64,000 nucleotides of DNA from Pontiella agarivorans (GCF_034531395.1 NZ_JARVCO010000010.1:930001-994000), one strand, 5' to 3'. Positions 1 to 9,124 are shown, counted from the first letter of the stretch. Program-made: numbers and translations. The notes: a model not told the origin generated them from the sequence alone.

Positions 1-96
1 GATCTGCCTGGCGGTGAATTTAGGCAGTCCGTAGCCGGCGGTCAGCTCCTGCAGCTGGCTTAGCGTTTTTCCAAAGAGTGGAATTTTTTCGTTCAT
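1..96 (-). CDS. rlmN: RlmN, 23S rRNA (adenine-2503-C2)-methyltransferase, N-terminal fragment
   Basis: Only the first 32 codons lie in the window; the gene runs off the left edge. The N-terminus has the helical pattern typical of RlmN/Cfr proteins, a 'LSQLQELTAGYGLPKF' stretch followed by ARQI. In complete members this precedes the radical-SAM CxxxCxxC domain, which is not visible here. RlmN methylates A2503 of 23S rRNA and A37 of some tRNAs. The ATG at 94-96 follows the stop of the flavoprotein gene by 2 nt, so the two are probably cotranscribed and translationally coupled. Assignment rests on a short segment; a Cfr-like paralogue cannot be excluded. Confidence 0.6.
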   Translation of the reverse strand, partial: MNEKIPLFGKTLSQLQELTAGYGLPKFTARQI

Positions 97-98
97 GG

Positions 99-761
99 CT
101 AGAAATAGATCTCCGTCACGATGTTTTCAAAGGGGATGCCTTTTTCGATTAAAAGGTCGCGGGTTTCAACGGCCATCTGAGCCTGCCCGCAGATATAATA
201 TTTCCAATCGCCGGAAAGGTCGTGGCGCTTATCCAGAAAGGAGGTTACGCGACCGGGATGAATACCGGACATCATTTCCGCCGAGCAGCAGCAGTGGTAG
301 TTTTCGCCCAGGCCTTCGGTCAGCTCTTTGCGGAAGTAGAACTGATGGAGTTTGCGTACGCCGTGCACGAGTTTTTTGTTTTTTCCCATGCCCGAGCGCA
401 GCATGGCGCGGAAGGGGGCGATGCCGGTTCCGGTGGCAATCCACCACGCAGGTTCTTCGGTGCCGAAAAAAGTGCCGTAGGGAGCGGAAGCAAATACCGT
501 ATCGCCAACCGTCAGTTTTGCGAGGCGCGGAGTAAGAAATCCATCTTCTTTAATATTAAAGAGAACGCAAAGCTCGTCGTCGTCATTTCCGCTGCAGATG
601 CTGTAGATGCGCGGCGGATGGATTTCGTCGATCCCGAGCTTAATGGCCTGTCCGGGAATAAAATCATTTTCACGGATAAAGCCGATGACAAACACGCCGG
701 GCGAAATCTGTTCGTGGAGGGTCAGTTGGACCCTCCGCAATTCTGTACGTTGCGCACTCAT
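99..761 (-). CDS. Ferredoxin-NADP reductase-like FAD oxidoreductase
   Basis: A 220-aa protein of the plant-type ferredoxin reductase superfamily, about the size of a stand-alone FAD plus NAD(P) module. Visible motifs are RIYSICS (FAD-binding RxYS, about residue 51), GTGIAPFRA (NAD(P) glycine motif, about 110), CGQAQM (about 191) and a C-terminal EIYF aromatic end. No iron-sulfur domain is fused. It should move electrons between NADPH and a ferredoxin or similar partner in the cytoplasm. It is divergent from miaE, whose diiron enzyme needs an electron supply, so a partnership is possible but is inference. The ATG at 761 has no strong Shine-Dalgarno sequence. Confidence 0.8.
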   Translation of the reverse strand: MSAQRTELRRVQLTLHEQISPGVFVIGFIRENDFIPGQAIKLGIDEIHPPRIYSICSGNDDDELCVLFNIKEDGFLTPRLAKLTVGDTVFASAPYGTFFGTEEPAWWIATGTGIAPFRAMLRSGMGKNKKLVHGVRKLHQFYFRKELTEGLGENYHCCCSAEMMSGIHPGRVTSFLDKRHDLSGDWKYYICGQAQMAVETRDLLIEKGIPFENIVTEIYF

Positions 762-870
762 AGATTCGGGGGAAGCTATTCAATTTTCGGCCGAGGTCGA
801 GACTAATTTTGTTCTACGTGGACCTCGCCGGAAGTTGATGATAGAAAATGCGCTTCTGAAGGAGTGTATG

Positions 871-1497
871 ATGGAACTGGTCAGTCAGAGCGATTTAGAC
901 AATTTACTGAAATTTCTGCCGTGCAGAAGTCCGCAGGCCTGGATTGATGAGGCGCTGCGGCAGGAGGAAATCCTGCTGCTGAATCACTGTTATCTGGAAC
1001 AGTGTGCGGCACGCACCGCGCTGGGACTGATGTTCCGGTGTCCGGATAAACCGGATGTGCTGATCAAAATGTCGAAACTGGCCCGTGAAGAATTACGGCA
1101 TTTTGAAAAGGTGCATGAGCTGCTGACGAAGCGGGGGTACACCTATAAAATCCTGAAGCCATCGCGCTATGCCGGGCTGATGCACGAGCCGGCGCGGAGA
1201 AAGGAGCCGGGAAATCTGACCGATACGCTGATTATCGGGGCCTACATCGAGGCGCGTTCGTGCGAGCGGTTTTATTCGCTGGCTCCGCATATGGACGAAG
1301 AAATCAGTGCGTTTTTCCGGTCGCTGCTGAAATCGGAGGCGCGGCATTTCCGGGATTATCTGACGCTTGCTCAGCACTATTCCGATGAGCCGATTGAAGC
1401 ACGCGTAGCCTTTTTCGGTGAAGTTGAACAAAAGGCCATTGAATCCGAGGACGATCTTTTCCGGTTTCACAGTGGCGTGCCTGCAGAGCCGAATTAG
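871..1497 (+). CDS. miaE: tRNA-(ms2io6A)-hydroxylase MiaE
   Basis: Recognised as MiaE, the non-haem diiron monooxygenase that hydroxylates the isopentenyl group of ms2i6A37 in tRNA. The 208-aa ferritin-like protein shows the family start 'SPQAWIDEAL', a first helix with LLNHCYLEQCAA, the EELRHFEKVHEL iron-binding helix, and later ARSCERFY and EARHFRDYL carboxylate/His helices. The open frame extends upstream to 607, but AAGGAG at 859-864 places the start at ATG 871 (6-nt spacing) or the adjacent ATG 868. The Salmonella protein is longer; this length matches many other bacterial MiaE proteins. Divergent from the flavoprotein gene. Confidence 0.88.
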   Translation: MELVSQSDLDNLLKFLPCRSPQAWIDEALRQEEILLLNHCYLEQCAARTALGLMFRCPDKPDVLIKMSKLAREELRHFEKVHELLTKRGYTYKILKPSRYAGLMHEPARRKEPGNLTDTLIIGAYIEARSCERFYSLAPHMDEEISAFFRSLLKSEARHFRDYLTLAQHYSDEPIEARVAFFGEVEQKAIESEDDLFRFHSGVPAEPN

Positions 1498-1514
1498 TCC
1501 GTCATCAGGCACGC
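1475..1514. terminator. Inverted repeat at the end of miaE
   Basis: GCGTGCCTG (1475-1483) and CAGGCACGC (1506-1514) are perfect 9-bp complements spanning the miaE stop codon. The place, between two convergent genes, suggests a transcript-end hairpin. There is no U-tract, so an intrinsic terminator is uncertain. Confidence 0.4.
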
Positions 1515-1535
1515 TGTTCCGGCAGGATTTTCAGG

Positions 1536-1841
1536 TTATCTGTTGCCTTTGGTGAACAGCTGGCCGAGTTTACAGTTGGCGAAGTGGTTGCATTTGCTTT
1601 GGCAGTATTGCCTCCGCCACTTCGGGGCGCATCCGTAGTAACCGTTGAGCAGAAAATCCTCTTCAGCTTCTTCCCACTCGACCTTGCGCCCCAGACGTTC
1701 GCCCATGTACCACATGTTCTCGTCGACCGCCATACGGTATTGGTCGACCTGCCAGTCTTTCAGCTGGCTGAAGGAGCGGCAGCTTTTTTCATTCGCCTGC
1801 GGTGCTCTCCGTGATTGGGGATGTTCTATTTTTTTGATCAT
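1536..1841 (-). CDS. Small Cys/Trp-rich hypothetical protein
   Basis: A 101-aa soluble protein I do not recognise by name. It has a central 'WQVDQYRMAVDENMWYMGE' helix, then GRKVEWEEAEEDFLLNGYYG, and a C-terminal cluster with four cysteines spaced C-x8-C-x3-C-x5-C. The cluster may bind zinc or an Fe-S cluster, but no histidine or CxxC pair makes this firm. The open frame begins at 1898; the ATG at 1839-1841 is preferred because a GGAG lies 11 nt upstream and the residues before it look non-coding. Convergent with miaE. Confidence 0.65.
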   Translation of the reverse strand: MIKKIEHPQSRRAPQANEKSCRSFSQLKDWQVDQYRMAVDENMWYMGERLGRKVEWEEAEEDFLLNGYYGCAPKWRRQYCQSKCNHFANCKLGQLFTKGNR

Positions 1842-2084
1842 AACCCGATGATCTCCAACAACTGTCTGCAACCTAGAGCTATATGGCGTCCGGAGCAACC
1901 CCTATTTTAGATCTTTAAGCGGGGTTAAACGGTTTGAAAAAACGCATTTTACCAAGACTGGCCACAGCCATGAAATAAAGGTATATTACCGATTTTCCGA
2001 TAAAGATGTAAGGGGTCCGGGTGGAAGCAGAGCATTCAGCTGGTAAAAAAAAGAAGCGGTGGCACTGAATGGGAGGTTTTGTTG

Positions 2085-4181
2085 ATGGATAAGGTTACGC
2101 AGAATATTGATCTGGTTTCGGGTGATGTAGAAACCAAACGCGCGGACATCCGGGCATACTTCGTGAACACCTGGGCGCTCTACGAATCTGTGTTTGATAC
2201 GCTGGCTTCCGATGAGGCGTTCTATGAGCGGCCGCAGCCGCTGCGCCATCCGCTTATTTTCTATTTCGGCCACACGGCCACGTTTTTCATCAATAAACTG
2301 ATGCTCGCCAAATTGATCGATCGGCGTATCAACCCTGAGTTTGAATCGCTCTTTGCCATCGGAGTCGATGAAATGAGCTGGGACGATCTCGATGAAACCC
2401 ACTATGACTGGCCGCCGGTGCAAGCGGTGCGCGACTACCGCGATCAGGTGAAGGATATCGTATGCCGTCTGATTGATACGATCGATTTTACGCTGCCCAT
2501 TGACTGGGACAGTCCGCTCTGGCCGGTCATGATGGGGATTGAGCATGAGCGGATTCATCTGGAAACCAGTTCCGTGCTGATCCGCCAGCTGGATCTTGAA
2601 AAGGTTCGTCCGCATGCATTTTTCCCGGCCTGTACCGCGGTCGGTCCGGCGATTGAAAACAAACTGGTTGCTGTGGATGGAGGAGACGTTGTGCTGGGCA
2701 AAGAGCGGGATCACCGGCTTTATGGGTGGGATAATGAATACGGCCATGCGGAGATGGATGTTCCGCCGTTCCGGGCTTCGCGTTATCTGGTTTCCAACGG
2801 GGAATACCTCGGATTTATAAATGCCGGCGGATATGAGGAGGATCGTTACTGGGATGAAGAAGGGCTGGCCTGGCGGAACTATCACCATGCCACGATGCCC
2901 GAATTCTGGCGCGGGGAACCCGGAAACTATCGGCTGCGTCTGATGACTGAAGAAATTCCGTTGCCGCTGAACTGGCCGGTGGAAGTCTGTTATCTGGAAG
3001 CCAAAGCGTTCTGTAACTGGAAAAGTGAACAGACCGGATGCCATGTCCGGATGCCTGATGAGGCGGAATACCGCCGTCTGCTGCAGGTGGCCGGTCTGGA
3101 AGCGGAGCATCACGAATCGCCGATTTCCGCAAACTGGAATCTCGAACATTATGCCTCGTCTGTGCCGGTCGATACCTTTGCGCACGGTGATTTCTACGAT
3201 GTAGTCGGTAATGTCTGGCAATGGAATGAGACGCCCATTTATCCCTTTGACGGATTTGAAGTTCATCCGCTTTATGATGATTTCACGGTTCCGACTTTTG
3301 ATAACCGCCACAACCTGATTAAAGGCGGTTCGTGGATTTCCACCGGGAACGAAATCGCACTGCACAGCCGCTATGCCTTCCGTCGCCATTTCTATCAGCA
3401 TGCCGGATTCCGGTATGTGGTTTCGGATAAACCTGTAAAGACGGATTTTGATGTTTACGAAACCGATGAGCTGGTCTCCCAGTATTGTGAATTCCATTAT
3501 GGCGATGCATGCTTCGGCATTCCGAATTTTCCGAAAGCCATTGCGCAGATCGCGCTTGAGGCCGTCGAAGCAAAGGGGAAGGCGCTGGATATCGGCTGTT
3601 CGGTCGGCCGCACCGCTTTTGAAATTGCCGATGTTTTTGAGGAGGTGGATGCACTCGATTTTTCCGCCCGTTTTGTGCAGGTCGGTGCACGCATGCAGGC
3701 AAAAGGTCGTATTCGCTATGAGCGGCAGGAGGAGGGGGAGCTGGTCACGTTCCAGGAGCGGACATTGGAAGGACTCGGATTGACCGGCGATTATTCGAAT
3801 ATCCATTTTCTGCAGCAGGATGCCACCAACATGAAGCCGATCTTCAGCGGCTATGATCTGGTAATTGCGGCCAACCTGATTGACCGGCTGAATAATCCGG
3901 CGCGCTTTCTGAAGGAGATCCCGAACCGGATGAACCTGGGAGGGATTCTGCTGATTGCCTCGCCCTATACCTGGCTCGAGGACTTCACGCCGAAATGCAA
4001 CTGGCTGGGCGGGTTTAAAAAAGATGGAGAGCCGGTGACCACATTGGATGGATTGCATGCACTGCTTGACGACTCTTTTGAAATGATCCGAGAACCGCAG
4101 AAGGTTCCGTTTGTGATTCGTGAAACCAGGCATAAGCATCAGCATACGCTTTCGGAAGTGACGCTATGGAAAAAAAAATAG
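2085..4181 (+). CDS. ovoA: OvoA, 5-histidylcysteine sulfoxide synthase fused to 4-mercaptohistidine N1-methyltransferase
   Basis: The 698-aa protein has the three-part OvoA architecture. An N-terminal DinB-like iron domain (about 25-170) carries His63 (FGHTATFF) and the HERIHLE triad with His154, His158 and Glu160. An FGE/sulfatase-modifying fold follows (about 190-445, with VVGNVWQWNET and LIKGGSW). A SAM methyltransferase domain (about 465-698) has motif I LDIGCSVGRT at 501-510. OvoA joins cysteine and histidine oxidatively using O2 and non-haem Fe, and the C-terminal domain methylates the product to ovothiol A. Start ATG 2085 has GGGAGG at 2071-2076; TTG codons lie upstream in frame. The last 16 nt overlap ovoB. 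Confidence 0.93.
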   Translation: MDKVTQNIDLVSGDVETKRADIRAYFVNTWALYESVFDTLASDEAFYERPQPLRHPLIFYFGHTATFFINKLMLAKLIDRRINPEFESLFAIGVDEMSWDDLDETHYDWPPVQAVRDYRDQVKDIVCRLIDTIDFTLPIDWDSPLWPVMMGIEHERIHLETSSVLIRQLDLEKVRPHAFFPACTAVGPAIENKLVAVDGGDVVLGKERDHRLYGWDNEYGHAEMDVPPFRASRYLVSNGEYLGFINAGGYEEDRYWDEEGLAWRNYHHATMPEFWRGEPGNYRLRLMTEEIPLPLNWPVEVCYLEAKAFCNWKSEQTGCHVRMPDEAEYRRLLQVAGLEAEHHESPISANWNLEHYASSVPVDTFAHGDFYDVVGNVWQWNETPIYPFDGFEVHPLYDDFTVPTFDNRHNLIKGGSWISTGNEIALHSRYAFRRHFYQHAGFRYVVSDKPVKTDFDVYETDELVSQYCEFHYGDACFGIPNFPKAIAQIALEAVEAKGKALDIGCSVGRTAFEIADVFEEVDALDFSARFVQVGARMQAKGRIRYERQEEGELVTFQERTLEGLGLTGDYSNIHFLQQDATNMKPIFSGYDLVIAANLIDRLNNPARFLKEIPNRMNLGGILLIASPYTWLEDFTPKCNWLGGFKKDGEPVTTLDGLHALLDDSFEMIREPQKVPFVIRETRHKHQHTLSEVTLWKKK

Positions 4182-5347
4182 TTTACGATTTTGATATGCC
4201 CGTCTCCCGCCTCGGTACGCATGCCGAAAAATATGAAGCCCGCGAACGCTTCTTCGGTAAAGCCGATGTGGAGCCGTTCTGGGTGGCGGATATGGATCTT
4301 CCAACCCCTGAATTTCTGGTTGAAAAACTGCGCGCACGCACCGGTCATCCCATGTTCGGCTATACCGAGCAATATGATGAGGTTTTTGATGCGGTGCAGT
4401 GGTGGATGAAAAATGAGCATCAGGCCGAGATCGAGTCCGCATGGATTTCACTGTCGCCTTCTGTGGTCACTACCATCTCGATGGCCATTCAGTGCTGCAC
4501 GGAAGAGGGCGAAGCTGTTGCGGTGCTTTCCCCGGTGTACGGCCCGTTTTTCACCTGCACTAAAATCAACAAACGTAAAATAGCCGATGTGCCGTTGTGT
4601 GTGGAAAACGCTAAATTTGAAATCGATTTCCAGGCCTTGGAAAAGACGCTGTCCCGTCCGGAAGTGAAATTGATGCTCATGTGCAATCCACAGAATCCCG
4701 GCGGACGCGCGTGGAGTTTCCAATGTCTGGAAAAAGTGGTGGCGCTTTGCGTGAAATATCGGGTGATTCTGCTGAGCGATGAAATTCACAGTGATATTGT
4801 TTATGCCCCGGCGAAACACCGGTCGGTTTTAAATCTGCCGGCTGCCGATGAAATTGCCGTGGTTGCACATTCCATCGGAAAAACCTTCAACACCAGCGGA
4901 CTGCAGTCCTCTTTCGTTGTGATAAAAAATCCGAAACTGCGTTCAGCGTTCCGTCGGGCGCAGGATCGGGCGCACTGCGGCGATATCAACCTGTTCGGCA
5001 AAGCGGCACTGGCATCGGCGCTTTCGCCTGCCGGCGCCGAATATAAGCGCCAGCTGCTGGTTTATCTGCATGAAAATACCCGGCAGGTTTGCGCACGGCT
5101 GAATCAGGTTGAAAACCTGACCGTTATGGAGCCCGAAGCCACCTTTCTGGTCTGGAGCGATTTTCGCGCTTTCGGCGACTGGCAGACGGTATTCAGAAAA
5201 CTGATCAACGAGGCCAACGTGGCGCTTTCCGGGGGTAATTTTTTCGGTCCGGCCGGCGAGGGCTGGTTCCGGATTAACTGCGCGCATCCGCGTTCTGTGC
5301 TGCTTCCCGCAGTGGAGCGGATTGTGGATATTTTTTCAGGCGCTTGA
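4166..5347 (+). CDS. ovoB: OvoB-type PLP-dependent C-S lyase (PatB/MalY family)
   Basis: A 393-aa fold-type I PLP enzyme of the PatB/MalY cystathionine beta-lyase group. It shows the family N-terminus (SRLGTHAEKYE, FWVADMDLPTP), NPQNPGGRAW for cofactor/substrate contact, SDEIHSDIVY with Asp205, and the Schiff-base lysine Lys239 in HSIGKTFNTSG. In ovothiol synthesis OvoB cleaves the C-S bond of 5-histidylcysteine sulfoxide to give 5-thiohistidine. The assignment to OvoB rather than general cystathionine lyase rests on the 16-nt overlap with ovoA. Its coding sequence contains two copies of the dispersed TTCCA-N5-TGGAA palindrome, at 4628 and 4718. Confidence 0.85.
   Translation: MEKKIVYDFDMPVSRLGTHAEKYEARERFFGKADVEPFWVADMDLPTPEFLVEKLRARTGHPMFGYTEQYDEVFDAVQWWMKNEHQAEIESAWISLSPSVVTTISMAIQCCTEEGEAVAVLSPVYGPFFTCTKINKRKIADVPLCVENAKFEIDFQALEKTLSRPEVKLMLMCNPQNPGGRAWSFQCLEKVVALCVKYRVILLSDEIHSDIVYAPAKHRSVLNLPAADEIAVVAHSIGKTFNTSGLQSSFVVIKNPKLRSAFRRAQDRAHCGDINLFGKAALASALSPAGAEYKRQLLVYLHENTRQVCARLNQVENLTVMEPEATFLVWSDFRAFGDWQTVFRKLINEANVALSGGNFFGPAGEGWFRINCAHPRSVLLPAVERIVDIFSGA
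4628..4642. repeat. TTCCA-N5-TGGAA palindrome in ovoB (1)
   Basis: TTCCAGGCCTTGGAA; read in frame as Phe-Gln-Ala-Leu-Glu. Confidence 0.8.
4718..4732. repeat. TTCCA-N5-TGGAA palindrome in ovoB (2)
   Basis: TTCCAATGTCTGGAA, 90 nt from site 1; reads Phe-Gln-Cys-Leu-Glu. Confidence 0.8.
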
Positions 5348-5453
5348 TCCCCAGGGTGTTGCAAAGAAATCGATTGCGAAAATAAGATATAGTTGATAAC
5401 GTTCTCAGTCATTTGCGGCCTGCTTTGCGGGGCCGAGGAAGGGAGGGAACGGG

Positions 5454-7658
5454 ATGAAACGGTCTGTTAATCTGCGAGCCGGCGCAGCCGGGTTTTTTTG
5501 TTCGGCAGTGTGCATCGCGTGGGCGGTGCAGGCAGCTCCGCCAGCCGAAATGGATTCGGATGGAAACGGTCTGCCGGATATCTGGGAAGCGTTGTATGGC
5601 GGCGGATTTGATCTGCAGCCCGATGCCGATGATGACGGCGACGGGGTATCGAACCTGGATGAAAGCCGTGCGGGAACCTATGCGCTGGATGCGGCCAGCG
5701 TTTTGAAACTGTCGGTCTCCAATCAGCCGCCTGCGGGGATCCGCATTGAATGGCCGCAGCTTCCGCATCGGAGCAGTGAACTTGAATCGGCCGAATCGCT
5801 GAACAGCACGGTCTGGTCTTTTGAAGGGAGCGGAAGTGTCAACAGCAACGACGTGCTCTATGCTGAATTTCCGCCGGGCCCTTCCAACCGGTTTTTCCGG
5901 GTGAAGAATACAGATCTTGATCTGGATACCGACGGGGTGCCGGACTGGATGGAGGAGAAGCTCGGTTTCAGTCCGACCAACAGTGCGTCGGTGCTGGCCT
6001 CCGGAGATCTGGCGGCGTTTAATCAGATCTACACCGATGTGCCGGTTACAAATAGCCCGACCGAAGCGCAGGCGGCCCGGTTTCTGATGCAGGCCACGTT
6101 CGGGCCGACCTATGCAGATATCACGAATCTGCAGGCGGTGGGGATCGAGCCGTGGATTGATGAGCAGATGGCGTTGCCGCCGTATTATACCCGACCTTAC
6201 ATCGATGAAATTGATGCGGATCTCTTTGCCGGTTTTCCCAATCCGGATATTCAGGGATACGCCTATTCCATCAGTCCTTATACCTTTGTTTTCGGGAATA
6301 ATTTCATGACCACCTGGGCCCGCGGCGCGATACAGGCGGATGATCAGCTGCGCCAGCGGGTGGCCTTTGCGCTGAGTCAGATTCTGGTTGTTTCGCGGGC
6401 GGATGCCAATTTTGCGAATAAGCCGGGTCCGATTGCGGATTACTATGATCTGTTTATTGAGCATGCATTTGGAAATTACCGGGACATACTGCACGACGTG
6501 ACGTTCCACGCCTGTATGGGGATTTATCTCAGTCACCTCGGCAATCAGAAAGCCGATGTTTCCACCAACCGCTATCCTGATGAAAATTTCGCGCGGGAAA
6601 TCATGCAGCTGTTTTCGATCGGTCTGTGGGAGCTGAATCCTGACGGAACACGGGTGCTGGATGAGTTCGGCGAACCCGTTCCAACCTATGGAAATGAGGA
6701 GATCACAGAGCTGGCCCGGGTGTTCACCGGTCTGAAATGGGCGGGCTATGCCTGGGACAGTGAGGGCATATGGGATTCAAAGCTCTATCCGCCGATGGCC
6801 ATGTTTCCGGATTATCATGATTTCGGAGAAAAGACGCTGCTCAACGGTTACGTGATCCCGGCCCGGGTCCCGAGTACGGCCAATGGACTGCAGGATATCG
6901 AAGACGCACTGGATCATATTTTCAACCATCCGAATGTAGGGCCGTTTATCGGCCGGCAGCTCATTCAGTTTCTGGTGACCTCTAATCCTTCGCGGGAATA
7001 TGTGGCCCGGATTTCGGCGGTGTTTGATGATAACGGTTCGGGGGTTCGCGGTGATCTCGGTGCCGTGGTGCGCGCCATTCTGCTGGATCCCGAGGCCCGC
7101 ACGCCGGTGGAATTCCTGGCCCGCGTGCAATTCGGGCAACTACGGGAGCCGGTCATCCGTGCGATGCATCTGGCGCGGGTGCAGCATCTCGGGCGTTTTG
7201 AACATTTGAAATGGTGGGACTGGGGTCAGTTTGCCCAGGATTCCCTGCAGGAACCCATGTATGCGCCGTCGGTGTTTAATTTTTACCGGCCGGATTACCG
7301 GCTGCCCGGACCGCTGGCGGAGGGCGGATTTGATTCGCCGGCTTTCGGTATTACGGACAGCTATTCCGCGATCTCCTTTCCGAACCGGCTGTGGAACCAG
7401 ATGAACAACGGGTTTAAAAACGGCAGTAATTATCACTATCCGCCGGACTGGTCAGCCTTCCTTCCGCTGGTTATGGATGTACCGGCATTGGTTGATCGTG
7501 CGGCACTGCTGTTCTGCGGCGGTGATATGTCGGCCGATACCCGGGAGCTGATTATCGGGCTGGTTTCCCGGCTGGATGAAAACAGCGAGCAGATTGAACG
7601 CATCCGCTTGGCAGTCTATTTCGCCCTGATGAGTCCGGAAGGCGCAACCCTGAAATAA
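5454..7658 (+). CDS. Exported DUF1800 protein
   Basis: A 734-aa secreted protein of the DUF1800 family. It begins with a signal peptide (about 1-28). Two acidic Ca-binding-like stretches follow, DSDGNGLPDIWE near 33 and DLDTDGVPDWMEE near 161, resembling thrombospondin type-3 or EF-hand loops. The DUF1800 domain starts about 200 (ARFLMQATFGPTYADI) and continues with REIMQLFSIGLWELNPDGT, FTGLKW, and HPNVGPFIGRQLIQ. The function of the family is not established. It is encoded 11 nt upstream of a DUF1501 gene, the usual pairing in PVC and other bacteria, so the two probably act together outside the cytoplasm. GGGAGG precedes ATG 5454. Confidence 0.88.
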   Translation: MKRSVNLRAGAAGFFCSAVCIAWAVQAAPPAEMDSDGNGLPDIWEALYGGGFDLQPDADDDGDGVSNLDESRAGTYALDAASVLKLSVSNQPPAGIRIEWPQLPHRSSELESAESLNSTVWSFEGSGSVNSNDVLYAEFPPGPSNRFFRVKNTDLDLDTDGVPDWMEEKLGFSPTNSASVLASGDLAAFNQIYTDVPVTNSPTEAQAARFLMQATFGPTYADITNLQAVGIEPWIDEQMALPPYYTRPYIDEIDADLFAGFPNPDIQGYAYSISPYTFVFGNNFMTTWARGAIQADDQLRQRVAFALSQILVVSRADANFANKPGPIADYYDLFIEHAFGNYRDILHDVTFHACMGIYLSHLGNQKADVSTNRYPDENFAREIMQLFSIGLWELNPDGTRVLDEFGEPVPTYGNEEITELARVFTGLKWAGYAWDSEGIWDSKLYPPMAMFPDYHDFGEKTLLNGYVIPARVPSTANGLQDIEDALDHIFNHPNVGPFIGRQLIQFLVTSNPSREYVARISAVFDDNGSGVRGDLGAVVRAILLDPEARTPVEFLARVQFGQLREPVIRAMHLARVQHLGRFEHLKWWDWGQFAQDSLQEPMYAPSVFNFYRPDYRLPGPLAEGGFDSPAFGITDSYSAISFPNRLWNQMNNGFKNGSNYHYPPDWSAFLPLVMDVPALVDRAALLFCGGDMSADTRELIIGLVSRLDENSEQIERIRLAVYFALMSPEGATLK
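6679..6693. repeat. TTCCA-N5-TGGAA palindrome in DUF1800 gene
   Basis: TTCCAACCTATGGAA; different codon frame (Pro-Thr-Tyr-Gly). Confidence 0.75.
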
Positions 7659-7669
7659 GAGGTGGAATC

Positions 7670-9124
7670 ATGAGCAGAACCTTTACAAGACGACGTGTGC
7701 TGGGTGAAGTCAGCTGTGCCGGGATCGGAACCGCGACGCTGATGTCCTCGCTGATCAACCTGAAACTGGCCGGCAATGCGGCGGCGGATGCTCTGCTGCC
7801 GGGTAATGACCGTAAAACGGTGGTGAATGTACTGCTGGCCGGTGGATGCGATACCTTTAATCTGCTGTTGCGGCGCGACAGCGGCTATGCGGAATATGCC
7901 GCGTCACGGAGTTCGCTGGCTTTACCGAATGATGCTTCTTTGCATCCCTTGACGCAAATCAGCGGCAATGACGGCAATCTGTATGCACTGCATCCGAGTT
8001 GTGCAGGACTGGCCGACCTGTTTAACGGAGCGGGTGACTTCCCGGGAACGCCGCGGCTGGCTTTTATTACAAATGTCGGCACGCTGGTGGAACCGACGAC
8101 GCTGTCGGATTATCTGTCGGCCAGCGTGGTACTGCCGAAATCCCTGTTTTCGCATATCGACCAGATTGAACAGTGGCAGACCTCGGTGCCGCAGGGGATG
8201 GCCGAACTGCGCGGGTGGGGCGGGCGAATGGCCGATGTGCTGCACAGTGCCGCCAACACGGGGGCGACGGCCATGAGTATTTCGCTGGCCGGAAATAATA
8301 TCTATCAGATCGGCGATTCCACAAAACAGATGGCGATCACCCGCAATGGGGCTCTGCTGTTCGAAAGCGAATGGGACTGGACGCAGGAACACCATCTGAA
8401 AAATGAAGGGCTGATGAGTCTGGTCGAGCTGCAGAACCGGCATCTGATGCGCGACAGCTTTTCCCGGCATACAAAAGAGAGTATTGAAGCGCAGCAGGCT
8501 TTTAAGGTGCATTGGGATGTCGTTGAGCCGGGATTTGACGGCCTGCTGACCGATGCTTCTTTTCCGGATACCTATTTCGGTAAAAATCTACGCGCCGCCG
8601 CCATTACCATAAAAATCCGCGCCGATCTCGGGTTGCGCCGGAATTCCATCTTTATCAATTTCGGCGGATGGGATCATCACGGGGAGCTGCTCAATACGCA
8701 GGCGGGGATGCTGACGGATCTTTCGGAAGGGCTTTATCAGTTTCAGCTGGCTCTGGAGGAGCTCGGTCTGGCGCAGGATGTGGTGACGTTTACCTCTTCC
8801 GATTTCGGGCGAACACTGCGTTCCAACGGGCGCGGCAGTGACCACGCCTGGGGCGGAAATGCCATGGTGATGGGTGAGCCGGTCGCGGGTGGAAAAGTTT
8901 ACGGCACGTTTCCGAGTCTCGCCATCGACGGTGCCGACGATGTGGGGAAAGGCGGGCGCATACTGCCGAGTACCTCGGTGGATGTTTTCTTTGCGGAAAT
9001 CGCCCGCTGGTTTGGGGTCAGCGCTACAGATCTGCCGTATGTGCTGCCGAATATAGAAAATTTCATTGATCCGGTTTCCGCATCGCAGCCGGTCGGTTTC
9101 ATTAAATCCGGCCGGATTGTTTGA
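7670..9124 (+). CDS. DUF1501 protein with Tat-like signal
   Basis: A 484-aa protein of the DUF1501 family, related by fold to the alkaline phosphatase/sulfatase superfamily. The N-terminus MSRTFTRRRVLGEV has the twin-arginine pattern, so export in the folded state is likely. Typical segments are VNVLLAGGCDTFNLL (about 44), NFGGWDHHGELL (about 325), FTSSDFGRTLRSNGRGSDH (about 369) and WGGNAMVMG. Aspartate/histidine residues in GGWDHH and SDFGRT are the likely metal ligands by analogy. It is cotranscribed with DUF1800. The end overlaps the convergent EamA gene by 23 nt. Confidence 0.87.
   Translation: MSRTFTRRRVLGEVSCAGIGTATLMSSLINLKLAGNAAADALLPGNDRKTVVNVLLAGGCDTFNLLLRRDSGYAEYAASRSSLALPNDASLHPLTQISGNDGNLYALHPSCAGLADLFNGAGDFPGTPRLAFITNVGTLVEPTTLSDYLSASVVLPKSLFSHIDQIEQWQTSVPQGMAELRGWGGRMADVLHSAANTGATAMSISLAGNNIYQIGDSTKQMAITRNGALLFESEWDWTQEHHLKNEGLMSLVELQNRHLMRDSFSRHTKESIEAQQAFKVHWDVVEPGFDGLLTDASFPDTYFGKNLRAAAITIKIRADLGLRRNSIFINFGGWDHHGELLNTQAGMLTDLSEGLYQFQLALEELGLAQDVVTFTSSDFGRTLRSNGRGSDHAWGGNAMVMGEPVAGGKVYGTFPSLAIDGADDVGKGGRILPSTSVDVFFAEIARWFGVSATDLPYVLPNIENFIDPVSASQPVGFIKSGRIV

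Noticed and set aside
1986-4145. 719-codon open frame on the minus strand across ovoA
   Set aside because: It is antisense to a fully conserved ovoA with intact motifs; composition is His/Arg/Ile-rich and low in acidic residues, typical of a shadow frame.
5409-6536. 375-codon minus-strand frame over the DUF1800 gene
   Set aside because: Arg/His/Ile-rich shadow frame opposite a conserved domain.
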